NCBI GenBank assembly: GCA_902762435.1
Contig: CACWOH010000021.1
Span: 1 to 41,443, forward strand
Direction: 5' to 3'
Source of the DNA: an uncultured Bacteroidia bacterium
GTDB taxonomy: Bacteria > Bacteroidota > Bacteroidia > Bacteroidales > UBA932
Length of the DNA stretch: 41,443 nucleotides
Under the pieces are notes generated by a model that saw only the letters and a list, made by a program, of their open reading frames with translations, was not told where the DNA came from and searched no databases. Shown here piece by piece: positions 7,448 through 15,703 of this stretch. Made by a program: the position numbers and the translations under genes. Each line of letters begins with the position of its first letter. The stretch's first letter is position 1.

Positions 7448-8776
7448 CTAGAAGATGTAGTTCAGGCCGATGTTGATGCCGAGACCGGTGCCGTCGTTCT
7501 TGTCGAAGCACTTGCCGAACTCGAAGTTGATGTTGAAATTCTGGTTCATGATCACGTGCAGGCCGGCACCCGCGCTCATATGCAGTTTCTCCGCCTGCTT
7601 GGTGTAGAAGTCCGCGACAGTATAGACCTTGCTGTCCACGGATGCGACCGGCGTAAGGACATCGGCGGCCAGGCCTTCCATCTGCTTGAGACGGTAGGGG
7701 CTGACGACCATGCCCATATCGAAGAACGGGTTCAGGGCGAGGGCCCAGTTCTGGTTGATCCAGCGGAACTTGACGAAGGTCCAGCGCAACTCGGTGTTCA
7801 TCCACGCATAACTGTTGCCCTGCAGGCGGTTGGTGATGGTACCGCGGAGGGTGCAGGTGGAGCCGAGGCCTTCGGTGTTGATCTGCTTCATGTTGATGGA
7901 CTGGATGGTCTGCAGCATATAGAACGGCGCATTGCCGGCGACGAGGCCCTGGAAGGCCAGGTGGCCGCCGAAGACCAGGCGGTCGGCCAGCGGAATGAAC
8001 TGCTTGAAGTGGACCGCCAGCTTGAGGTAGCTGTTGTCGTGCTTGGAGATGATGTCCGGGGAGCCGAACACATAGGCCTCGAGGTTGGTTCCGCGGGTCG
8101 GGTTGTTCTCGTGGTCGCGGGTGTCATAGACGACGCCGGCCTTGAGTTCCAGGTGCTGGCCGCCGTTCTTCTCGGCCTCGGGAATGACGCCGTCTCGCAC
8201 GTAGATGTCATATAGGGATATGTCGTTTGCGCCGCCGCTGAGCCCCTTGTTGACGGCGTGGCCGGTCTTGATGTTCCAATAGGTCAGGCCGGCGGCCCAG
8301 CCCCAGTTGCTGTCGCCGAAAGCACCCTGGAAGCAGGTCTGGACGCGGAAGATGTCGCGGCGCATCAGGTACATGCCCTGGCCGGCTTCCGTGATCTTGT
8401 CCAGCTCCGGCACATACAGCGACGAGGCGCCGTTGAAGCCGTAGAAGTTGGTCGTCTTGTTGCCGAACCACGAGATCGCGGCCGACACGCGGATGCCGGG
8501 GATGATGTACTTGCTGTCAAAGAAGGAGTGAAGCACGGTATTTCCCTTGGAATAGCGGGAAATCTCCACGTTGGCCTTCCAGACATAGTCCGGATAAACG
8601 GTGCCGTCTCCATACTGATAGATATCCGTAAGGGCGCCGTAATGCCAGCCCAGGTCGGAGGAATAGCCGACGGCGGGCAGAGGGCCGAAGTTGATACCGG
8701 TTTTCTTGATTTCTTCCTGGGCGGAAGCGGTAAGCGCGGCTGCAAGCAGGACCGCGGCGGTAAACAGATGTTTCAT
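7448..8776 (-). CDS. BamA/TamA-type (Omp85) surface-antigen barrel protein without POTRA domains
   Basis: The ATG at 8776 is the first in-frame Met with a signal peptide (MKHLFTAAVLLAAALTASAQ); the open frame upstream of it overlaps glpK and is not coding. The 442-residue product lacks room for POTRA domains and resembles the bacterial surface antigen barrel: VVYDTRDHENNPTRGTNLEA near residue 220 is the typical YDTRDxxxNPTRG strand, and a later LRGTITNRLQGNSYAWMNTE matches the LRG...ELR strand pair. It ends in Phe (GLNYIF), as outer-membrane barrel proteins do. Some related proteins move lipids or act with patatin-like lipases; nothing here shows the partner. It is transcribed divergently from glpK. 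Confidence 0.75.
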   Translation of the reverse strand: MKHLFTAAVLLAAALTASAQEEIKKTGINFGPLPAVGYSSDLGWHYGALTDIYQYGDGTVYPDYVWKANVEISRYSKGNTVLHSFFDSKYIIPGIRVSAAISWFGNKTTNFYGFNGASSLYVPELDKITEAGQGMYLMRRDIFRVQTCFQGAFGDSNWGWAAGLTYWNIKTGHAVNKGLSGGANDISLYDIYVRDGVIPEAEKNGGQHLELKAGVVYDTRDHENNPTRGTNLEAYVFGSPDIISKHDNSYLKLAVHFKQFIPLADRLVFGGHLAFQGLVAGNAPFYMLQTIQSINMKQINTEGLGSTCTLRGTITNRLQGNSYAWMNTELRWTFVKFRWINQNWALALNPFFDMGMVVSPYRLKQMEGLAADVLTPVASVDSKVYTVADFYTKQAEKLHMSAGAGLHVIMNQNFNINFEFGKCFDKNDGTGLGINIGLNYIF

Positions 8777-8805
8777 ACGATTATGAATGTGGTTACAAAA
8801 GTGTA

Positions 8806-8853
8806 CAAAGATAGGCAAATTCTCGTTAAATCCCCATTTTTGGACTATATTTG
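8806..8853. promoter_or_regulatory. Divergent promoters for the barrel gene and glpK
   Basis: The minus-strand -7 element TATCTTTG is at 8806-8813, 29 nt before the barrel start. The plus-strand TATATTTG is at 8846-8853, 26 nt before the glpK start. The boxes are 32 bp apart. Confidence 0.65.
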
Positions 8854-8879
8854 CCTTATAAGCGACAATAAGCGAATCT

Positions 8880-10361
8880 ATGAACAAGTACATCCTTGCG
8901 CTGGACCAGGGCACCAGTTCCTCCCGCGCCATCGTCTTTGACCACGACGGGAGCATCCGCTCCACCGCCCAGATGGAATTCCCCCAGTATTTCCCCCAGC
9001 CCGGCTGGGTGGAGCACGACCCGATGGAGATCTGGTCGTCCGAAGCGGCCGTAATCGCGGAGGCCATCTCCAAGATCGGCATCAACGGAAACGACATCGC
9101 CGCCATCGGCATCACCAACCAGCGGGAGACGACCATCGTCTGGGACGCGGAAACGGGCATCCCCGTGCACCGCGCCATCGTCTGGCAGGACCGGCGCACC
9201 TCCGCTTTCTGCGATGAACTCAAGGCGCGCGGCCTAGTGGACATGATCCGCGAGAAGACCGGCCTGATCATCGACGCCTACTTCTCCGGCACCAAGATCA
9301 AATGGATCCTGGACAACGTCCCGGGCGCCCGGGAACGGGCCGAGGCGGGGAAACTGCGTTTCGGCACCGTGGACAGCTGGCTGGTCTGGCAGCTCACGCG
9401 AGGCGAGGTCCACGTCACGGACGTCTCCAACGCCTCCCGCACGATGCTTTTCAACATCCACACCCTGGAATGGGATCCCGAACTGCTGGCGCTGCTGGAC
9501 GTTCCGGCCTCGATGATGCCCAGGGTCCGTCCGTCCTCCGAGGTGTACGGCTGCACGAAGACGACGATCTTCGCCCACGAGGTGCCCATCGCGGGCATCG
9601 CGGGCGACCAGCAGGCGGCCTTGTTCGGCCAGATGTGCGTCACACCCGGCTCCGTCAAGAACACCTACGGCACCGGCTGCTTCCTGCTGATGAACACGGG
9701 CGGGAAGCCCATCCTCTCCCGCAACAACCTGCTGACCACGGTGGCGTGGCAGATCGGCGATACCGTGAACTACGCCCTCGAAGGCTCGATCTTCGTGGGC
9801 GGAAGCGTGGTGCAGTGGCTCCGCGACGGGCTCGGGGTCATCCGCTCCTCGTCCGAGATCGAGGCGCTGGCCGCCGGCGTGCCCGACAACGGGGGCGTCT
9901 ATTTCGTGCCCGCACTGACCGGCATGGGTGCACCCTGGTGGGACCAGTACGCCCACGGCGTCATCTGCGGCATCACCCGCGGCACCACGGCGGCACACAT
10001 CGCCCGCGCCGCCCTGGAGGGCATCGCCTTCCAGACGATGGACATCGTGGGTGCGATGGAGAAGGATGCCGGCGTGCGCCTGTCGGAACTGAAGGTGGAC
10101 GGCGGCGCATCCCGCAACAACCTGATGATGCAGTTCCAGGCCGACATCCTGGACACCGCCGTCATCCGCCCCGAGGTCACCGAGACCACGGCCCTGGGGG
10201 CCTGCAACCTCGCCGGCCTGGCGGTCGGCTACTGGAGTTCGCTGGATGAAGTCCGCCGGCAGTGGAAGGCGGAACGCACGTTCACGCCGTCCGGCGCGGA
10301 CATGACCGGCGTCAAGGCCGGCTGGACCGACGCAATTTCCAGGACACTCACCCGTAAATAA
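8880..10361 (+). CDS. glpK: Glycerol kinase
   Basis: GlpK phosphorylates glycerol with ATP to sn-glycerol 3-phosphate in the cytoplasm. The 493-residue length is normal for the FGGY kinase family. The N-terminus has the phosphate-binding [11 protein letters not shown] motif (Asp9-Gly11-Thr12), followed by [11 protein letters not shown] and [11 protein letters not shown]; the second domain has [11 protein letters not shown] and the [19 protein letters not shown] signature. It is followed after 9 bp by glpF, giving a facilitator-kinase operon that traps incoming glycerol. The convergent glpT-glpCBA genes use the product. No GlpR-type regulator is seen nearby. Confidence 0.97.
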   Translation: MNKYILALDQGTSSSRAIVFDHDGSIRSTAQMEFPQYFPQPGWVEHDPMEIWSSEAAVIAEAISKIGINGNDIAAIGITNQRETTIVWDAETGIPVHRAIVWQDRRTSAFCDELKARGLVDMIREKTGLIIDAYFSGTKIKWILDNVPGARERAEAGKLRFGTVDSWLVWQLTRGEVHVTDVSNASRTMLFNIHTLEWDPELLALLDVPASMMPRVRPSSEVYGCTKTTIFAHEVPIAGIAGDQQAALFGQMCVTPGSVKNTYGTGCFLLMNTGGKPILSRNNLLTTVAWQIGDTVNYALEGSIFVGGSVVQWLRDGLGVIRSSSEIEALAAGVPDNGGVYFVPALTGMGAPWWDQYAHGVICGITRGTTAAHIARAALEGIAFQTMDIVGAMEKDAGVRLSELKVDGGASRNNLMMQFQADILDTAVIRPEVTETTALGACNLAGLAVGYWSSLDEVRRQWKAERTFTPSGADMTGVKAGWTDAISRTLTRK

Positions 10362-10370
10362 CTCAGAACC

Positions 10371-11108
10371 ATGCAACAGTATCTCTTCGAATTCATCGGC
10401 ACGCTGGTACTCGTGCTGCTCGGCGACGGCGTATGCGCCGCCACCTCCCTCAACCATTCCAAGGCGAAAGGCGCCGGCTGGGTGGTCATCGCCCTCGGGT
10501 GGGGCCTCGCCGTGATGATGGGCGTGCTGGTGGCCGGTCCCGTGTCCGGCGCGCACCTCAATCCCGCCGTTTCCCTAGGCCTGGCCGTCGCGGGGACCTT
10601 CCCCTGGGCTTCCGTTCCCGGGTACATCGTCGCCCAGATGCTGGGCGGCTTCGTGGGCGCCGTGCTGGTCTGGGTCTTCTACAAGGACCACTATGAGGCC
10701 ACGTCGGACCAGCCCGACACGATACTGGGCACCTTCTGCACGATGCCGGCCATCCCGAACCGCTGGCGCAACTTCCTTTGCGAGGTCATCGCCACCTGCG
10801 TACTGGTCTTCGTCATCCTGGCGCTCGGCACGAACGGAAACGTCTTCCAGGTCGGCGGGGTGAACGCGTCCACCGGAGCGCTGGGTTCCTGGCCCGTCAC
10901 CTGCCTGATCATGTCCATCGGCATGTCGCTCGGCGGCACCACGGGCTACGGCCTGAACCCCGCCCGCGACCTGAGTCCGCGCTGCGCCCACGCCGTGCTG
11001 CCCATTCGCGGCAAGCGCGACAGCGGCTGGAGCTACAGCTGGATTCCCGTCGCCGGCCCCATGACCGGCGCCGCCCTCGCAGGGCTGCTTTATCTGCTGG
11101 TGTTCTAG
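10371..11108 (+). CDS. glpF: Glycerol uptake facilitator (MIP-family aquaglyceroporin)
   Basis: This 245-residue, six-helix channel protein has both pore loops of the MIP family: SGAHLNPAVSL with NPA at 64-66, and GYGLNPARDLSPR with NPA at 196-198. The Asp directly after NPAR is the mark of glycerol facilitators rather than water-only aquaporins. It lets glycerol diffuse through the cytoplasmic membrane; GlpK, encoded 9 bp upstream, then traps it as G3P. The stop codon overlaps that of the convergent glpT by 4 bp, so there is no terminator between the two transcripts. Confidence 0.96.
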   Translation: MQQYLFEFIGTLVLVLLGDGVCAATSLNHSKAKGAGWVVIALGWGLAVMMGVLVAGPVSGAHLNPAVSLGLAVAGTFPWASVPGYIVAQMLGGFVGAVLVWVFYKDHYEATSDQPDTILGTFCTMPAIPNRWRNFLCEVIATCVLVFVILALGTNGNVFQVGGVNASTGALGSWPVTCLIMSIGMSLGGTTGYGLNPARDLSPRCAHAVLPIRGKRDSGWSYSWIPVAGPMTGAALAGLLYLLVF

Positions 11109-12475
11109 CGCCGCTCCTGCTTGAGCGTCAGGCCCATGAAGAGGATGGCGAGCAGGCAGGCGGCGACGAGCAGGACGAAGGTCCAGCTCCAGCCGGCCGT
11201 CTGGGCCACCCAGCCGATGACGGTGTTCGCCAGCAGGAACGTGCCGAAGAAGTAACCGAAGAAACCCGTAAGGCCGGCCGCAGTGCCTGCCGCATTCTTG
11301 GGTGCCAGGTCCAGCGCCTGCACGCCGATCAGCATCACCGGGCCGTAGATGAAAAAGCCGATGCCGATCAGGCAGATGATCACGACGGTCAGGTTGTCTA
11401 TGTAGCGCCAGTACAGGACGACGAACACCAGCACCAGCGCCATGAAGATCATCGTGGGCAGCGCCCGCTTGCCGTGGAAGAGCTTGTCCGACAGCCAGCC
11501 GCACAGGAGCGTGCCCGGGATGGCCGCGAACTCATAGGCGAAATAGGCCCAGCCGGCGCTCTTCAGGTCGATTCCCTTCTCCGTCAGGATGGTCGGCGCC
11601 CAGTCCAGGCAGCCGTAGCGCACCATGTACACGAAGGCGTTCGAAAGCGCGATGAACCACAGGAAGCGGTTGTTCAGCACGTGTTGGAAGAAGATCTCCT
11701 TCGTGGACAGCGTCTGCTCGTGCTTCTCGGAGTAGTTCTTGGGATAGTCGTTCCGCCACGCCTCCACGGAGGGAAGCCCGCAGGACTGGGGCGTGTCGCG
11801 CAGCAGCACGTAGGCGAGCAGGGCGATGAAAAGGGCCACCGCCGCGGGGAAGGCGAAGGTACCGATGAGGAAATAAAGCTCCTCGTGGGCGCCGTAGAAC
11901 CAGCTGCCGAACCAGGCGGCGCCGTAGGTGGCCATCGGCCCCACGAGCGCGCCGCCCACGTTGTGCGCACAGTTCCAGATGCTCATCATCGTACCCCGTT
12001 CGCCCGGCGAGAACCAGTGCGTCATCACACGCCCGCACGGGGGCCAGCCCATGCCGTTGAACCAGCCGACCAGGCAGTTCAGCATGCCCATCACCAGGAT
12101 GGCAAGGGCCTTGTGCTCCGCCCCGATCCACTGGATGGGCACGATCATGAAGCACATCGAAATGGCGGTAAGGATCAGGCCCAGCGGCAGGAAAACCCGG
12201 GCGTTGGAGCGGTCGGACACGCTGCCCATCAGGAACTTGGACAGGGCGTAGGCGGCCGCGTTCAGACCCAGGACGAAGCCCAGCTCCGTCTTATGGAAAC
12301 CGAGCGGAGCCATGGCCGGGATGGCCATCGAGAGGTTCTTGCGCACCAGGTAGAATCCGGCATAGCCGATGAAGGCGCCGAGGAACACCTGCAGGCGCAG
12401 GCGTTTGTATTTCGCATCGGCCTCCGGACCGGTCTCGGCCGGCTTGTAGGCAGGCTGCTGAAGGAACTTGAGCAT
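11105..12475 (-). CDS. glpT: MFS organophosphate:phosphate antiporter, glycerol-3-phosphate transporter
   Basis: This 456-residue membrane protein belongs to the organophosphate:Pi antiporter group of the major facilitator superfamily. Near the N-terminus is GYAGFYLVRKNLSMAIP, with the Arg-Lys typical of GlpT/UhpT substrate sites, followed by GSVSDRSNARVFLP, the MFS loop 2-3 motif, and NGMGWPPCGRVMTHWFS, the family signature. It should import G3P in exchange for phosphate. A hexose-phosphate specificity (UhpT) cannot be excluded from sequence, but the setting in a glp operon favours G3P. Its ATG overlaps the GDPD stop codon by 1 nt (TAATG). Confidence 0.9.
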   Translation of the reverse strand: MLKFLQQPAYKPAETGPEADAKYKRLRLQVFLGAFIGYAGFYLVRKNLSMAIPAMAPLGFHKTELGFVLGLNAAAYALSKFLMGSVSDRSNARVFLPLGLILTAISMCFMIVPIQWIGAEHKALAILVMGMLNCLVGWFNGMGWPPCGRVMTHWFSPGERGTMMSIWNCAHNVGGALVGPMATYGAAWFGSWFYGAHEELYFLIGTFAFPAAVALFIALLAYVLLRDTPQSCGLPSVEAWRNDYPKNYSEKHEQTLSTKEIFFQHVLNNRFLWFIALSNAFVYMVRYGCLDWAPTILTEKGIDLKSAGWAYFAYEFAAIPGTLLCGWLSDKLFHGKRALPTMIFMALVLVFVVLYWRYIDNLTVVIICLIGIGFFIYGPVMLIGVQALDLAPKNAAGTAAGLTGFFGYFFGTFLLANTVIGWVAQTAGWSWTFVLLVAACLLAILFMGLTLKQERR

Positions 12476-13359
12476 TATCTTACGGTTTCAATGAGGATGT
12501 CGGGATAATTGGAGATGATGGCTTCCACGCCGCAGTCCACCAGGCGGCGCATCTCGGCCGGGTCGTCCACCGTCCAGGGGACGACGCCGATGCCCTTCGC
12601 GTGGCACCAGGCCACGTTCTCCGGGGTAACCACGCTGGATTCCGGGCTCCACCACTGCGGGACGAAGTCCAGGTTCCCGAGAAGTTTTTCGATGTCTCCC
12701 CCGTCGTAGTCTTCGGTAAGGTATGACAGGGTGAGTTCCGGCCACTTTCCGTGCATATAATTGAGGGCACGGGAGTCGAAACTCTGGACAATCAGGCGTT
12801 TGCCGAGGTGCTTGGAGAGCAGCAGGGGGATGCAGGTGTCGCAGAAGACCTTGTACTCCGGCCACAGGGTTCCCTCCCCTTCTCCCGGCCAGGACTTGAT
12901 TTCGATGTTGTAATTCACCGGCGAGAGGCCGATCTGCCGGGCGTAGTCTTCGGCGAAGTCGATCAGATCGCCGGCCAGGGGCTTCACTTCGTGCACCTTG
13001 ACCTGCGTGGGCCAGCGGTCCACGGGCCGCAGGCCCACCTCATAGCGGGCGATGCTGTCGTAGGGCATCGTGTAGAGGTATTCCTTCGGGTCTTCCTCCC
13101 CGATCAGGGTACCGTCGGGCCGGATGGAATAGCGGGGATGGAAGTAATTGTCGTGGGACACGACCACCTGGCCGTCGCCGGACAGCTGGAGGTCGAACTC
13201 CAGGGTGTTCACGTGCAGGTCCAGGGCATTCTTCATAGCGGAAACGGTGTTCTCCGGCATCAGGCCGGCGCCGCCGCGGTGGGCCTGGACGTCGATGACG
13301 GGTTTGTGCTGGCAGGCCGCGAGGGCCCCGAGTGCCAGGATAATAAGGATTCTTTTCAT
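12475..13359 (-). CDS. Glycerophosphodiester phosphodiesterase lipoprotein
   Basis: The start is the ATG at 13359, which gives a 294-residue protein with a lipoprotein signal peptide (lipobox LAAC, Cys16). The GDPD TIM barrel begins at once: AHRGGAGLMPENT with catalytic His27-Arg28, then EFDLQLSGDGQVVVSHD, which carries the metal ligands and second His. It hydrolyses deacylated phospholipids (glycerophosphodiesters) to G3P and an alcohol, probably in the periplasm or on a membrane face. GlpT, encoded next in the operon, would import the G3P. Its ATG overlaps the glpC stop codon (ATGA), so translation is coupled. It matches GlpQ in role. Confidence 0.92.
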   Translation of the reverse strand: MKRILIILALGALAACQHKPVIDVQAHRGGAGLMPENTVSAMKNALDLHVNTLEFDLQLSGDGQVVVSHDNYFHPRYSIRPDGTLIGEEDPKEYLYTMPYDSIARYEVGLRPVDRWPTQVKVHEVKPLAGDLIDFAEDYARQIGLSPVNYNIEIKSWPGEGEGTLWPEYKVFCDTCIPLLLSKHLGKRLIVQSFDSRALNYMHGKWPELTLSYLTEDYDGGDIEKLLGNLDFVPQWWSPESSVVTPENVAWCHAKGIGVVPWTVDDPAEMRRLVDCGVEAIISNYPDILIETVR

Positions 13360-14573
13360 TGCTCTATCGATTCGGCAAGGATGGATATGGGATTCTCGAC
13401 GCGGTAGCCGGTGGACATCTCGATCTGCCACTTGCAGGTCTCGCAGTCGCAGGCGACGACCTCCGGATCCACGGAACGGATCTGTTCGAACAGGGCGGCG
13501 CCCACGGCCTGGGAAGCCTCGTAATTCTCTTTCTTGAAGCCGTAGGTGCCGGCGATGCCGCAGCAGGCGGAGTCCAGCAGGGTAAACTCCACGCCCGGAA
13601 TCATCCGCAGCAGGCGTTCGGAGAACACGCCCCAGCCCAGGCGTTCCATATGGCAGGGCACGTGGTAGGCTACCTTCTTGCGGAATCCGGGCTTGAAACG
13701 CAGGGTTGCGCCCGCCTCCAGGCGCTCGAAGATGTAGCGCACGGCCATCAGGACCGAGGCGCGCACGTCGGCGTTGTCCACGCCCAGCAGGTTCGGATAC
13801 TCGTCCCGCAGGGTGAGGGTGCAGCTGGAAGAGGTGGTTACGACCGGCAGCCGCCGTTCGAGGACGGCCTGGCGGATGATGCCCACATTGTGCTCCGCGT
13901 GGCGGGTGGCCTGCTTGGACATACCGTTGGTAATCAGCGCGATACCGCAGCATTTCTCGTGATCCAGCAGTTGCACGCCCACGCCCAGCGCATTCAGGAC
14001 CTTGACCAGGTCCTTGCCCAGCTGGGGATTGTTGTAGTTGACATAGCAGCCGTGGAAATAGGCCACCTGCTCCGGGAAGGCGGCCTGCTGCGCGGCCCGT
14101 TTCCGCAGCCAGGCCTCGAAACTGCGCCCGCTGTATTTCGGAAAACTGCGGCGGTGGTCGATCTTCAGCGTGGCGTCCATCACGGACTTGGCGATTCCCA
14201 GGCCCGTGACCGCGTTCACCACGGGAGCGAAAGGCCGCGCCAGCGACCCCATCAGGTCGGTGGAGGCCAGGATCCGGTCACGCAGCTTCGGCGGGGTGCG
14301 GTCGTATTTGATGCGGGAGGCCTGGATCAGGTCCGCGACGCCCACCCCGGACGGACACGCCACCTCGCAGCGCTTGCAGTTCATGCAGTACTTGAGGGTG
14401 TAGTTGAAGAAGAACGGATCCTTGAGGCGGAGCCGCTCCCCGTCGGGGCCGGCCTGCTTGGGGCCGGGATAGAGCGGATTGACCTGCAGCACGGGGCAAT
14501 AGACCGTGCACACGGTGCACTTCATGCACTCCTCGAAATTGTGCTTGCTGACGGTGTATTCCTGCGCTTTCAT
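13356..14573 (-). CDS. glpC: Anaerobic glycerol-3-phosphate dehydrogenase, iron-sulfur membrane-anchor subunit C
   Basis: GlpC anchors GlpAB to the cytoplasmic membrane and passes electrons to the quinone pool. The 405-residue protein has two 4Fe-4S motifs near the N-terminus (CMKCTVCTVYCP from residue 16 and CMNCKRCEVACPSG from about residue 62) and two CCG domains: CCGIALITNG...HNVG in the middle and CCGIAGTYGFK near the end. This is the normal GlpC architecture. It overlaps glpB by 4 bp (ATGA) and the GDPD gene by 4 bp, so the whole glpABC-GDPD-glpT set reads as one coupled operon. Confidence 0.94.
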   Translation of the reverse strand: MKAQEYTVSKHNFEECMKCTVCTVYCPVLQVNPLYPGPKQAGPDGERLRLKDPFFFNYTLKYCMNCKRCEVACPSGVGVADLIQASRIKYDRTPPKLRDRILASTDLMGSLARPFAPVVNAVTGLGIAKSVMDATLKIDHRRSFPKYSGRSFEAWLRKRAAQQAAFPEQVAYFHGCYVNYNNPQLGKDLVKVLNALGVGVQLLDHEKCCGIALITNGMSKQATRHAEHNVGIIRQAVLERRLPVVTTSSSCTLTLRDEYPNLLGVDNADVRASVLMAVRYIFERLEAGATLRFKPGFRKKVAYHVPCHMERLGWGVFSERLLRMIPGVEFTLLDSACCGIAGTYGFKKENYEASQAVGAALFEQIRSVDPEVVACDCETCKWQIEMSTGYRVENPISILAESIEQ

Positions 14574-15703
14574 AAGGCTTCTTCTTTAAGGATGGCATCG
14601 ACGGCCGCAAATGCGCTCCGGACGGCCAGGCCGGCGCCGCTGCCGAATTCCGGACGGGTGCCGCCCAGCACGGAACCGACGGCATACAGGTTTATCACAG
14701 GCGCTCCGCCCAGCAGGGGGTGAAGCGCGGCGTCGGTCTTCAGGCCGAACCGCCGGTACGGCTGGTCGCCGGCAAAGGCCGGATCATACCAGGCGTTGCG
14801 GTCATCGGCATAGTCGACATCCAGTCCGAACACCGGTTCGTACACCCGGAACGGATTGGACCTGAGGCCCTTGGAAAAGAATCCGCCGCTGGCGAGGATA
14901 AAGTGCGAGGCCTCCAGCGCGTGACGGTCCAGGTTGCGCGTGGCGATGCTGCGCACCCGCCCGTCCTCCACGGACGCCCGGACGGCCTCGTCGCCGGCCA
15001 GGTAGGTGCCGCCCAGCAGCTCGAAACGGCGCTTCAGCAGGGCCTGCGTGCGGATGCCCGGCACGGAAGGCGGCAAGGTGCCGACGAACACCACCCGGGC
15101 GGGAACGCCCTGGCGGATGCGGCCGGGCACCGAGACATCCTTCAGGCCGAAGACCTGCGGCAGGATCACGGTGTCCTCGTCCTGCAGCGCGGCGCGCACT
15201 TCCTGCACCACCCGCTCCCAGATGCGGTCCATCGCGCGGGCGATCTGCACGGAGCGCACTTCGCTGGGGCTCTGGCGGAGCCGCTCGATTTCAGGCAGGT
15301 CCAGCAGGTGGATCCGGCATGACATCCCGGCTTTCTCCAACCCCTCCGCCAGGAAGGAGCTGAAGAAATCGTGATAGCCGGTAAAGCTGACAATCAGCAC
15401 TTTGCGCGCAAAGCCGGGGTCCTCGAAGAGGCTGACGTCCTCCAGCGAAAGCGCGGCCGGACGGAAGGTACCCAGCGGCATCAGGCGCACGCCGGGACGG
15501 TAATGGAGCCGGACGCCGGCTTCGGCGAACAGTTCGGACAGGCGTTCGGGCGCCTCCTCCAGCGACTCGAAACTGCCGGAGAAGAAATGCAGGGCGTTCT
15601 GCCCGGTGCTCACGATGGCGGTGCTGCGGCCCGCCTGCTGCAGGCTGATGCCGCTGACGAGGCCGGCAAGGCCCCCGCCGATGATGACGGTATCGAATCT
15701 CAT
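14570..15703 (-). CDS. glpB: Anaerobic glycerol-3-phosphate dehydrogenase, flavoprotein subunit B
   Basis: This 377-residue protein begins with an FAD/NAD dinucleotide-binding fold (TVIIGGGLAGLVSGISL) and has the GlpB hallmark ALHFFSGSFE shortly after. The C-terminal part has FGLKTDAALHPLLGG and a final FAD-binding stretch (NLYAVGSVLGG). GlpB mediates electron transfer between GlpA and GlpC. The gene sits between glpA and glpC with 4-bp ATGA overlaps on both sides, the same order as in E. coli (glpA-glpB-glpC). Confidence 0.93.
   Translation of the reverse strand: MRFDTVIIGGGLAGLVSGISLQQAGRSTAIVSTGQNALHFFSGSFESLEEAPERLSELFAEAGVRLHYRPGVRLMPLGTFRPAALSLEDVSLFEDPGFARKVLIVSFTGYHDFFSSFLAEGLEKAGMSCRIHLLDLPEIERLRQSPSEVRSVQIARAMDRIWERVVQEVRAALQDEDTVILPQVFGLKDVSVPGRIRQGVPARVVFVGTLPPSVPGIRTQALLKRRFELLGGTYLAGDEAVRASVEDGRVRSIATRNLDRHALEASHFILASGGFFSKGLRSNPFRVYEPVFGLDVDYADDRNAWYDPAFAGDQPYRRFGLKTDAALHPLLGGAPVINLYAVGSVLGGTRPEFGSGAGLAVRSAFAAVDAILKEEAL

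Noticed and set aside
8777-9271. Upstream extension of the barrel gene into glpK
   Set aside because: The ATG at 8776 has a signal peptide, and the promoter box at 8806-8813 lies inside the extension; the extra part is antisense to glpK.
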